Assembly: GCA_964575425.1 (NCBI GenBank)
Contig: CAZNRD010000001.1
Span: forward strand, 62,001 to 126,000
Length of the DNA: 64,000 bases
Direction: 5' to 3'
DNA from: DATEAV01 sp964575425
Lineage (GTDB): Bacteria; Chloroflexota; Anaerolineae; Anaerolineales; E44-bin32
Below are positions 16,531 to 25,436 of this stretch, piece after piece. Position 1 is the first letter of the stretch. The number at the start of each line of letters is the position of its first letter. The notes under the pieces were generated by a model. It made no database searches. It was not told the DNA's origin and saw nothing but the letters and a program-made list of their open reading frames with translations. Both the position numbers and the translations under genes were made by a program.

Positions 16531-18482
16531 GCCTCTCTCCGGATCAGTCGTTTGGCGACGGGCAGGTGGACCGTGAAAACCGTCCCGGCGTCCGGGAAGC
16601 TTTCGACGTGGATGGTGCCCTTGTGGGCGGCCAGGATGCGTCGGGCGATGGCCAGGCCGAGGCCGGTGCCATCCTTCTTCGTGGTGAAGAATGGGTCAAA
16701 GATGCGGTCCAGAATCTGGGGAGGGATGCCGGGGCCGGTGTCGGCTACCTTCATCTCGACCATATCGCCGGCGGGAGACAGGCTGATGGAGAGCATACCC
16801 CCCGAAGTCATGGCTTGCAACGCGTTGGTGATCAGGTTGACGATGATCTGCTCAAGGGTCCGGGGATCGGCTTCGGTGAGCGGTGTGTCCGGGTCGAATG
16901 CGGTGTGGCAGGTGACGCCGGCCTGCTTGAGGCGCGGCTCCCAGCGCGCCAGCAATCGCCGCAGGAGGTCGGCCATGTCGAGGGGTTGGCTCTTGAATTC
17001 GAGAGGCCGGGCAAAGAGCAGGACATCCGACATCAGCTGGCTGAGGCGGGCGCATTCCCTTGCGACGCGCTCGAGCGATTCGTACTGGGGATGGTCGCGG
17101 CCAAGGCGCGAGGCGACAAGCTGGACGCCGGTGCTGATGTTGTTGATCGGGTTGCGCACTTCATGGGCGAAGATCGCGGCCACTTCGCCGAGCAAGGCGC
17201 GCTGGGCCAGAGTCTCTGTCCGGTCCTCGAACGCCTGGCGCTCGGAGAGGTCGTTGAGCAGGATAAGCAGGCGGGAAAATACGGGGTCGCCGATGGGGAG
17301 AGCGCGGAGATGGGCGGGAAAGGGTGTGCCGTCGCGCCGGTGCAGCACGATGTGTGGGCGCTGTGCCTCCCGCTGGTGTCCCAGCGCGTCCAGCAGGGTG
17401 GGGCGGGTGTCGTCGGGTCCGACGAGGGCTTCGTGGATGGGCAGACCCTCCAGGTCCGCAGGTCGGTAGCCGAGGATGGCACAGGCAGCGGGATTGGCGC
17501 GCTGGATGCGGAGGTCGTTGGAGAGCACGAGCAGCCCGTCACCAGCAGCAGCAAACTGGTCGTCGCGCTCCCTCTCGAGCGCGTCGAGGTGCGTCTGAAG
17601 AGCGGCATTGGTGGCCGCAAGGTGAGAGAGCTGAAGGCTTGCGTCACAGAGACCTGCCAGCAGGCGCAGTATGCCCTCACCATCATCTGGCGGATCGATG
17701 GCCGGTCGCCAGCCAGCAACGAGCAGCCCGCGCGGAACGCCGCGGGACCCGATGGGGACGGTCATCAGGGCAGCCATAGCCGAAGCCCGGGCAGCGCGCT
17801 GGAGGCTGTTTGCGGGGCGCTCGCCCAGTGTCCACTGCGTCAAGCGTTGGAGAGCACGCAGCGCGGAGTGGGGAAGGGTGTCAGGGAACTCCGGCGGCAA
17901 AGGTCCGACGCGCACGAGGTCGGTGGATTCGGAGGAGGGGCGATAGATGCCAATGGCGGTGGCGCGCAGGAGTGGCAGGGCGGTGGAGAGGGTGCCTGCC
18001 AGGTCGGTCGTGCCACTGGAGGTCAGGGTTGTCGCGAGTTGCGTGAGGAGGGCGAGTCGCTTCTGCTCGAGATGGACGGCCTCCTCGCGATTTTTGCGCT
18101 GGCTGCTGGGCGTGGCGGTGAGGAGAAGGAAGGCGGCACCGGGGGGAACCGGGCGGCTTTCGACGTCGATGAAGACCAAAGGGCCATCTCGGGTTCGCAG
18201 CGGGATCTCCTGGAGTCGCATGAGCGGCTGGTCGCTCGAGGCGAGAAGGTGCAGGAGCGCCTTCTCGCCGGCTTCCGCTGGGAAGAGGGCAGCAGGCGAG
18301 AGGTCCTCGAGATCAGGGCGGGCGTAACCCGAGAGGAGCAGGAAGGCGTGATTGCAGGCGAGGATGCGCTCGCCGGTGCCGCTGATGACGAGGATGGCCT
18401 CGTCGAGAGCGTCGGCCAACACCCGAAAGAGGTCCTGGTAGGGCTCCGGCTTGATAAGGCGTGCGATCGGGTTGGCCGGCAT
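16527..18482 (-). CDS. Soluble PAS/GAF sensor histidine kinase
   Basis: A kinase of 651 aa without membrane helices, so it should sense a cytoplasmic signal. In order: a PAS domain (about 15-125, containing ILVISGTGERILACNHAFLLLSG), a GAF-like domain (about 150-300), a second PAS (about 315-425, RIQRANPAACAILGY), a HisKA domain with phospho-acceptor His440 in FAHEVRNPINN, and a HATPase_c domain ending with DTGPGIPPQ, GTGLGLAI and related boxes. The domain layout resembles NtrB/AtoS-type partners of sigma-54 activators. It overlaps rpoN by one base (TGATG) and the activator by four. Confidence 0.93.
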   Translation of the reverse strand: MPANPIARLIKPEPYQDLFRVLADALDEAILVISGTGERILACNHAFLLLSGYARPDLEDLSPAALFPAEAGEKALLHLLASSDQPLMRLQEIPLRTRDGPLVFIDVESRPVPPGAAFLLLTATPSSQRKNREEAVHLEQKRLALLTQLATTLTSSGTTDLAGTLSTALPLLRATAIGIYRPSSESTDLVRVGPLPPEFPDTLPHSALRALQRLTQWTLGERPANSLQRAARASAMAALMTVPIGSRGVPRGLLVAGWRPAIDPPDDGEGILRLLAGLCDASLQLSHLAATNAALQTHLDALERERDDQFAAAGDGLLVLSNDLRIQRANPAACAILGYRPADLEGLPIHEALVGPDDTRPTLLDALGHQREAQRPHIVLHRRDGTPFPAHLRALPIGDPVFSRLLILLNDLSERQAFEDRTETLAQRALLGEVAAIFAHEVRNPINNISTGVQLVASRLGRDHPQYESLERVARECARLSQLMSDVLLFARPLEFKSQPLDMADLLRRLLARWEPRLKQAGVTCHTAFDPDTPLTEADPRTLEQIIVNLITNALQAMTSGGMLSISLSPAGDMVEMKVADTGPGIPPQILDRIFDPFFTTKKDGTGLGLAIARRILAAHKGTIHVESFPDAGTVFTVHLPVAKRLIRREA

Positions 18483-19915
18483 CAGGGCATGGGCAGCGGG
18501 TCAGAGGCGGCCGGGGCGGCCCCCGTCTTGCGGTGGCGAAGCCTGGCGGGCAGGATGCCTTCCATGGCTCGGTATTTGGCGATGGTGCGGCGGGCGATCT
18601 TGACGCCTTCGCGCCGCAGCTGCGCCGCGATCTCGTCGTCGGTGAGAGGCCGGGCTTCGAAGTGGACGATTTCCTTGATGCGGTCGCGCACGGAAAGGCT
18701 GCGGTCGAAGAAGCGGGCCAGGGGAACGATGCGCCCATCGGGTAAGGCCACGGACTTGTGGGCGACGGCGCGGGAGACGGTAGACTCATGGACTCCGATC
18801 TCAGCGGCGACACGGGCGCGGGTCAGAGGTTCGAGATAGCGGTCGCCCTTCAGGATGAATTTACGCTGGCCCTTCGCCAGGATTTCCATGAGGCGGCGCA
18901 TGGTATTATTGCGCTGCTGCAGGCACTTGACGAACAGCGAGGCACGCTCAAGGTCGCGCGTCCATTCCTGGCCCTGGCCGTCTGCGGCCTGGGCCATTGC
19001 CTGGCGGAAAAGCGGGTTGACGCGCAGCCAGCCTGAGATGGGGGCGAAGACCTCGACAAGCAGGAGATGGTTGCCGGGATTGGGATTGATGGTAATGTGG
19101 ACATCGGGGCGGTGGTAGACGTTGGGGTCGGCGCTTTGCGGTTGGCGGCCCGAGCCCCAGAAGGTGCGTGCCGGATAGGGGTTGAGGTTCTCGCGAATGA
19201 AGTCGGCGGCGCGCCGGGCCTGCTCGGGGCGGACGCCAAGGCGCTCGCCGATCCGGTCGAATTCGCGGCGGCCGAGCTCGGCGAAGGCTTCGGTGAGCAT
19301 GCGGCGCGAAAGGTCCGCCAGGGCGTGGTTGCAGCCGATCAGGTCCAACTGCACGAGGAGGGCTTCACGCGGCCCTGCGGTTGCCAGGCCGGGCGGGTCA
19401 GCATGCGAGATCAGGTCGATAAGGCGCTGGACCTCCGCAAGGGTTGACCTGGTGGCACGTGCGATGAAGGCCGGGTGCTCCTGGAGGAAACCGTCTTCGT
19501 CGAGGCTGGAGAGGATGTAGGCGGCGCGAGGCCGGTCATCAGGCTGGAGGTGAATGGCGATCTGTTGGAGGACATGAGCGGCGAGGCTCTCGGGCGCTGC
19601 CGGTTCTCGCTCGAGGGGGCCTTCGTCGGCCTCGGCCCGGGAGGGCATGGGCGGTGCATCGCGCGTGGAGAGGAAGACGAGAAGCCCGTCGCCATCGCGC
19701 GGTGCGGCGCAGGAAGGGCACGGACCGCCCCCGCGCAACGAGCGACGGCAAGTTGGGCAGATCCTTTCGTCGACGAGTTCGAGGGCAGGGTTGCTCGCCA
19801 GCTCGGTGAGGATGCGCTGGCGCAGCTCTTCGTTCGGTAGTGTAAGGAGCGTCATGGTCTGAGCCAGGTGTGCTGTGGTCAGCGGTCGGAGGGACTGATC
19901 CTGAACCTGGAGCAT
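18482..19915 (-). CDS. rpoN: RNA polymerase sigma-54 factor RpoN
   Basis: Sigma-54 directs transcription from -24/-12 promoters and needs an AAA+ activator. The 477-aa protein has region I (SLRPLTTAHLAQTMTLLTLP...ALEL), a cysteine cluster CPTCRRSL...CPSC that is an unusual insertion and could bind a metal, the core-binding region, a helix-turn-helix (VHESTVSRAVAHK), and the RpoN box ARRTIAKYR near the C-terminus. I use ATG 19913-19915 rather than the longer reading frame to 20119, because region I starts there and the extension overlaps the promoter. A -24/-12 element lies 54 bp upstream, suggesting autoregulation. Confidence 0.95.
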   Translation of the reverse strand: MLQVQDQSLRPLTTAHLAQTMTLLTLPNEELRQRILTELASNPALELVDERICPTCRRSLRGGGPCPSCAAPRDGDGLLVFLSTRDAPPMPSRAEADEGPLEREPAAPESLAAHVLQQIAIHLQPDDRPRAAYILSSLDEDGFLQEHPAFIARATRSTLAEVQRLIDLISHADPPGLATAGPREALLVQLDLIGCNHALADLSRRMLTEAFAELGRREFDRIGERLGVRPEQARRAADFIRENLNPYPARTFWGSGRQPQSADPNVYHRPDVHITINPNPGNHLLLVEVFAPISGWLRVNPLFRQAMAQAADGQGQEWTRDLERASLFVKCLQQRNNTMRRLMEILAKGQRKFILKGDRYLEPLTRARVAAEIGVHESTVSRAVAHKSVALPDGRIVPLARFFDRSLSVRDRIKEIVHFEARPLTDDEIAAQLRREGVKIARRTIAKYRAMEGILPARLRHRKTGAAPAASDPLPMP

Positions 19916-19968
19916 GGCAGCCTCGCGGGTAGGAGTATACAAGAAGCGCAAGAACCGTGCAAACTGGA

Positions 19969-19984
19969 TGCAAGCTCCATGCCA
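19969..19984 (-). promoter_or_regulatory. Sigma-54 (-24/-12) promoter before rpoN
   Basis: On the minus strand the site reads TGGCATGGAGCTTGCA: GG-N10-GC spacing is exact, TTGCA is perfect, and there is one departure from TGGCACG. The expected +1 is near 19958, giving a leader of about 43 nt. It implies that sigma-54 activates its own gene, kinase and activator. A vegetative promoter must also exist to start the loop, but I do not see an obvious one. Confidence 0.75.
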
Positions 19985-20062
19985 ACGCGGCTCATCACGC
20001 GAACGCGTCCACCGCGACGGGTGACGCAACCCGTCAATAGGGGCATCTCTATGCATCCGGGG

Positions 20063-20158
20063 GGATAATGCTGTGACGCTAATGCGCATAGCCACTCCAC
20101 AAGCATTTTCCACATCCACAAACGTGTTTTCTCTAACGGCGCTATGGCTATGCGCATT
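20063..20158 (+). promoter_or_regulatory. Inverted repeat masking the start codon of the M28 peptidase
   Basis: AATGCGCATAGCCA (20081-20094) and its exact reverse complement (20145-20158) form a 14-bp perfect inverted repeat with a 50-nt loop. The right arm covers the ATG codons at 20144 and 20150. A possible -10 GATAAT lies at 20064-20069, which would start the mRNA just before the left arm. The arms could pair in the message and hide the start codon, or could be two operator half-sites. Confidence 0.5.
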
Positions 20159-21016
20159 CTGCTAGGGCTGGCCGTCTTCGCCACGGCAACGAGTTGCTCC
20201 CATCCAACCCCCGCGGGCTGGGGCGCCCAGTTTGATGGCGAGCGCGCCCTCGCATACGTGCACCAGCAGGTCGCCTTCGGGCCACGCGTCCCAGGCACGG
20301 CCGCCCATCAAGTCACCGCGGACTGGATCCTTTCGGTCCTGGCACAATCCGGCTGGCAGACTGACGAGCAGGTCTTCGAAGCAGACGGCCTGAGACTCCG
20401 GAACCTCATCGCAGAATCAAGTGACGCCACTGGAGCCCCGGTCCTTCTAGGCGCTCACTACGACACGCGTCCAATCGCCGACCGTGACCCCGAAATGCCC
20501 AACGAACCGGTCCCAGGGGCAAACGACGGGGCCTCGGGCGTGGCCGTCCTGCTCGAGCTGGCCCAGGTCGTTGACCTCAGCCGCCTTGCTTCACCCCTCT
20601 GGCTGGTGTTCTTCGACGGCGAGGACAGCGGCGGCGCTGCCGGCCGCGACTGGATCCTCGGTTCTCGCCACTTCGCCGAGCATCTGGCCGTTCAGCCGAA
20701 AGCCGTCATCGTCGTCGACATGGTCGGTGACGCTGACTTGCAGCTCTACTTCGAGACCAACTCCGATTTCGACCTCGCCTCCTCAGTCTGGGCCACGGCC
20801 AACCAGCTCGGGTACCGCGCGTTCATCCCGATTCCTAAGCACGCAATCTACGACGACCACACACCCTTTCTCGATCTCGGCATCCCATCCGTACTCATCA
20901 TCGACTTCGACTATCCCCACTGGCACACCACGCGCGACACCCCCGACAAGGTCTCGGCTGCCAGCCTCGAACAGGTGGGCCGCACCCTGGAGGTCTGGTT
21001 GGAGTCCGCACGCTGA
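20144..21016 (+). CDS. M28-family metallopeptidase, possibly glutaminyl-peptide cyclotransferase-like lipoprotein
   Basis: A protein of 290 aa. A short hydrophobic leader ends in ATATSC (Cys18), a weak lipobox, so it is probably an exported lipoprotein. The M28 zinc ligands are visible: LGAHYDTRP, GANDGASG, FFDGEDSG, VDMVGDADL and a late His in YPHWHTTRDTPDKV. The short length, single domain and the DMVGD segment resemble bacterial glutaminyl cyclases as much as aminopeptidases, so the reaction is open. It is divergent from rpoN, and its start codon lies in a long inverted repeat. Confidence 0.85.
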   Translation: MAMRILLGLAVFATATSCSHPTPAGWGAQFDGERALAYVHQQVAFGPRVPGTAAHQVTADWILSVLAQSGWQTDEQVFEADGLRLRNLIAESSDATGAPVLLGAHYDTRPIADRDPEMPNEPVPGANDGASGVAVLLELAQVVDLSRLASPLWLVFFDGEDSGGAAGRDWILGSRHFAEHLAVQPKAVIVVDMVGDADLQLYFETNSDFDLASSVWATANQLGYRAFIPIPKHAIYDDHTPFLDLGIPSVLIIDFDYPHWHTTRDTPDKVSAASLEQVGRTLEVWLESAR

Positions 21017-21039
21017 CCTCTGGCCCAACACCACAGATG

Positions 21040-21045
21040 TATAAT
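21040..21045 (+). promoter_or_regulatory. -10 box just upstream of hflX
   Basis: A perfect TATAAT ends nine bases before the hflX ATG at 21054. Transcription from it would begin almost at the start codon, giving a leaderless mRNA. No clear -35 hexamer is visible at the usual distance. Confidence 0.55.
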
Positions 21046-21053
21046 GCGCCTTG

Positions 21054-22430
<1,377 letters not shown>

Positions 22431-22469
22431 GCTCAGCGTCAGACACGACATCAAGGCGCCACACTTTCG

Positions 22470-25436
22470 ATGCTTTCATCCCGATTTGCGCCCGAGGAAC
22501 TCGCCGACCTGCAGCAGGAGTTTTCCCGTGCCATCGGGGGCGAGGTCCGTTTCGACCGCTACAACCGCGTGCTCTACAGCACCGATGCATCGATCTACCA
22601 GATCGAGCCGCTGGGTGTGGTGCTTCCTCGCCACGCGGACGACCTGCCGGCCATCGTTGAGATTGCTGCCCGCCGCCGCATCCCCGTCCTGCCACGCGGC
22701 GCTGGCACCAGCCTGTGCGGGCAGGCTATTGGCCCGGCTCTCATCCTTGACTGCAGCCGACACCTGAACCGGATCCTGTCAATCGATCTCGAATGGCGCC
22801 GTGCCGTCGTCGAGCCGGGCGTCGTGGGCGCATCTCTGCAGGCCGCGGCTGGACCTCACGGGCTCATGTTCGGCCCAGACCCGGCGTCCGCCGACCGCGC
22901 CACGATCGGCGGGATGATCGGCAACAACGCCACGGGCGCCCATTCCATCCGCTACGGAATGACGGCCGACCACCTCCTCGAAGCCGACATGGTGCTGGAT
23001 GACGGCTCCTGCGCTTCCTTCACGCATGTCAGCGAAGAGGATCTCACTCGCCTCGCCGCTTCGGGAACCCGCTTTGCGGCCATCCTGCGGGACCTGCTGA
23101 CCATTCGCAGCCAGCATGCCGAAGCCGTGCGTCGGCGGTGGCCCCGGACCTGGCGCCGCGCTTCGGGGTACTCTCTCGACTATCTCGTCGGACACCACCC
23201 GGCGCGCCCCGAAGCCTGGTATGCCGATCCGCTGCCCTATCCCTTCCGAGACGGCATCCCCTTGCCGTCCCTGCTGTGCGGGGCGGAGGGCACGCTGGCC
23301 ATCCTGCGGCGCGCCACGCTGAACCTGGTTCCCAAACCAGCGGCGACCGTCTTGCGGGTCCTGGCCTTCGACAGTCTGTGCGATGCGTGCGCCACCACGC
23401 CGGAGGTCCTGGCCACGCACCCGGCGGCTGTCGAAGTGGTGCCCCGTTCGTTGATTCAGCGGGCCCGCGCCATCCCACACTACGCACGCAAGGCCCGCTT
23501 CCTCTCCTCCAACAGCGAAGCGTTCCTGGTCGTCGAGTACACGGGAAGCTCAGCCGACGAAGCCTCGGCCGCGGCCTGTCGCCTGAGGATGCCAGCGCTG
23601 GCTCTGGATTCGCCTGAGCATCAGGCCGAGCTGTGGCAGGTCCGCAAAGCGGGTGTGGGGTTGCTCCTCTCCGTTGCCGGCGACGTGAAGCCGATCTCGT
23701 TCATCGAGGATGTGGCGGTGCCGGTCGATCGCCTGGCCGAGTATGTGCGCCGCGTTGATGTCCTCCTGGCGGAGCAGGGGACCCGCGGCGAGTGGTACGG
23801 CCATGCCTCTGCCGGCTGCCTGCACATGCGGCCGATGATCAATTTGAAGACCGTGCAGGGCATCGGTCAGATGCGAGCCATCGCCGAGGGCGTCCTGGCC
23901 GTCGTCTTGGAGATGGGAGGGGTCCTGTCCGGAGAGCACGGCGACGGGTTAGCCCACACCGAATTCAGTCATCGCCTGTTCGGCCCGGAAATCACCTCCG
24001 CCTTCCAGCAGCTGAAGCGGGCCTTCGACCCAAACTATCTGTTCAACCCGGGCAGGATCGTACCCCGCGAAGGACAGGAACTGCCGCGCCTGGACGCGAA
24101 CCTCCGCTACGGGCCCGACTACCGGGCCATTCCGCTCACCAGTGTCTACGCGTTCCGCCGGCAGGGAGGGCTCGCCCGGGCAATCGAAGACTGCAATGGG
24201 GCTGGTGCCTGCCTGCAGTCCGGCGGCGTCATGTGCCCCTCGTACCAGGCGACGCGCGAGGAGATGGACAGCACACGAGGCAGGGCGAACGCGCTGCGAG
24301 CGGCGATTTCCGGCCGGCTTCCAGTGGGCGCCCTCACCAGCCAGCAGATGTACCGGGTGCTGGACCTGTGCTTGCAGTGCAAGGGCTGTCAGGCGGAGTG
24401 TCCTTCGGGCGTCGACATGGCGCGCGTCAAGGGGGAATTCCTCGAGCTGTACCACTCCGAGCACGGAGTCCCCCTTCGCACGCGTTTGTTCGCCGAGATC
24501 GCTGTGCTCTCGCGCTGGCTCCGCCCCGCCGCCCCTCTTCTCAATGCCACACAGAGGACGGCAGCGATGCGCTGGCTCCTGGAAGTCGCGCTGGGCATTT
24601 CCCGCCACCGCCGCCTCCCGCGACTTGCGACCCGCACCTTCCGACACTGGTTTGCCAGCCGACCGCGCCAACAGGCCAGGGAGTCAGTCGTGCTGTTCGT
24701 CGACACCTTCACCGACCACAATCACCCGGAAGTCGGGCGGGCCGCAATACAGGTGCTTGAGGCGCTCGGCTGTCAGGTGATCGTCGCCGACGGCCAGGCC
24801 TGCTGTGGGCGGGCCATGATTTCCAAGGGTCTCCTGCGACGGGCCAGGCAACTGGCCAGTCAGAACCTGAGGGCGCTGGAGCCCTACCTGCGCCAGGGAA
24901 CGCCGATCGTCGGCCTGGAGCCCTCGTGCGTCGCAACGCTCCGAGACGAATATCTTGACTTCTTCCCCGATGATCCTCGCGCCGCCGCGCTGGCCTTGCA
25001 CGCGCAGTTCATCGAGGAGTACCTGCTGTCGAGCGCGCCGGACGGCCGCAGACGGGTGGATCGCCTGCCGCTGCGATCCCCGGGGACGCCTCTTCTCGTT
25101 CACGGTCACTGCCAGGCCAAGGCGATCCTCGGGACAAGCCCGACGCTCGACTTGATGAAAGCCACAGGGGCAGATGTGGAGGAAATCGATGCCGGCTGCT
25201 GCGGCATGGCCGGGTCGTTCGGCTACGAGAAGGAGCATTTCCACCTGTCGATGAAAATCGGCGAGATGCGCTTGTTCCCGGCTGTGAGGGCCGGGGTGGG
25301 GCGGGGGGCACAGATCGTCGCCGCTGGGACCTCCTGCCGGACGCAGATTCTCGATGGAACCGGCGTCCGCGCCCTGCACCCCATTGAGGTGCTGTCTCAG
25401 CTGCTCTCACCCGAGCCAACCGGAGGGTCCGTATGA
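22470..25436 (+). CDS. Fused FAD-linked oxidase / Fe-S oxidoreductase (GlcD-GlpC type)
   Basis: A 988-aa fusion. The N-terminal 560 residues form a FAD-linked (PCMH-type) oxidase, with PRGAGTSLCGQAIGP, GGMIGNNATGAHSIRYG and the C-terminal cap GEHGDGLAHTEF. The second part begins with a cysteine cluster (CNGAGACLQSGGVMCPSY), a CLQCKGCQAECP 4Fe-4S motif, and two CCG domains (ACCGRAMISKG, GCCGMAGSFGYEKEH) typical of heterodisulfide-reductase-like electron carriers. Such proteins oxidise D-2-hydroxyacids such as D-lactate or glycolate and pass electrons to the quinone pool. The substrate is unknown. The downstream GH5 gene overlaps by four bases. Confidence 0.93.
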   Translation: MLSSRFAPEELADLQQEFSRAIGGEVRFDRYNRVLYSTDASIYQIEPLGVVLPRHADDLPAIVEIAARRRIPVLPRGAGTSLCGQAIGPALILDCSRHLNRILSIDLEWRRAVVEPGVVGASLQAAAGPHGLMFGPDPASADRATIGGMIGNNATGAHSIRYGMTADHLLEADMVLDDGSCASFTHVSEEDLTRLAASGTRFAAILRDLLTIRSQHAEAVRRRWPRTWRRASGYSLDYLVGHHPARPEAWYADPLPYPFRDGIPLPSLLCGAEGTLAILRRATLNLVPKPAATVLRVLAFDSLCDACATTPEVLATHPAAVEVVPRSLIQRARAIPHYARKARFLSSNSEAFLVVEYTGSSADEASAAACRLRMPALALDSPEHQAELWQVRKAGVGLLLSVAGDVKPISFIEDVAVPVDRLAEYVRRVDVLLAEQGTRGEWYGHASAGCLHMRPMINLKTVQGIGQMRAIAEGVLAVVLEMGGVLSGEHGDGLAHTEFSHRLFGPEITSAFQQLKRAFDPNYLFNPGRIVPREGQELPRLDANLRYGPDYRAIPLTSVYAFRRQGGLARAIEDCNGAGACLQSGGVMCPSYQATREEMDSTRGRANALRAAISGRLPVGALTSQQMYRVLDLCLQCKGCQAECPSGVDMARVKGEFLELYHSEHGVPLRTRLFAEIAVLSRWLRPAAPLLNATQRTAAMRWLLEVALGISRHRRLPRLATRTFRHWFASRPRQQARESVVLFVDTFTDHNHPEVGRAAIQVLEALGCQVIVADGQACCGRAMISKGLLRRARQLASQNLRALEPYLRQGTPIVGLEPSCVATLRDEYLDFFPDDPRAAALALHAQFIEEYLLSSAPDGRRRVDRLPLRSPGTPLLVHGHCQAKAILGTSPTLDLMKATGADVEEIDAGCCGMAGSFGYEKEHFHLSMKIGEMRLFPAVRAGVGRGAQIVAAGTSCRTQILDGTGVRALHPIEVLSQLLSPEPTGGSV

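Noticed and set aside
16566..18839. Plus-strand open frame of 757 codons opposite the histidine kinase and rpoN
   Set aside because: Shadow of the kinase codons; no domain features and no ribosome-binding site. The same applies to 10911-12203 and 37974-39926.
19947..19962. Second -24/-12-like site before rpoN (TTGCACGGTTCTTGCG on the minus strand)
   Set aside because: The invariant GG of the -24 element reads TG, so it does not meet the minimal sigma-54 rule. The site at 19969 does.
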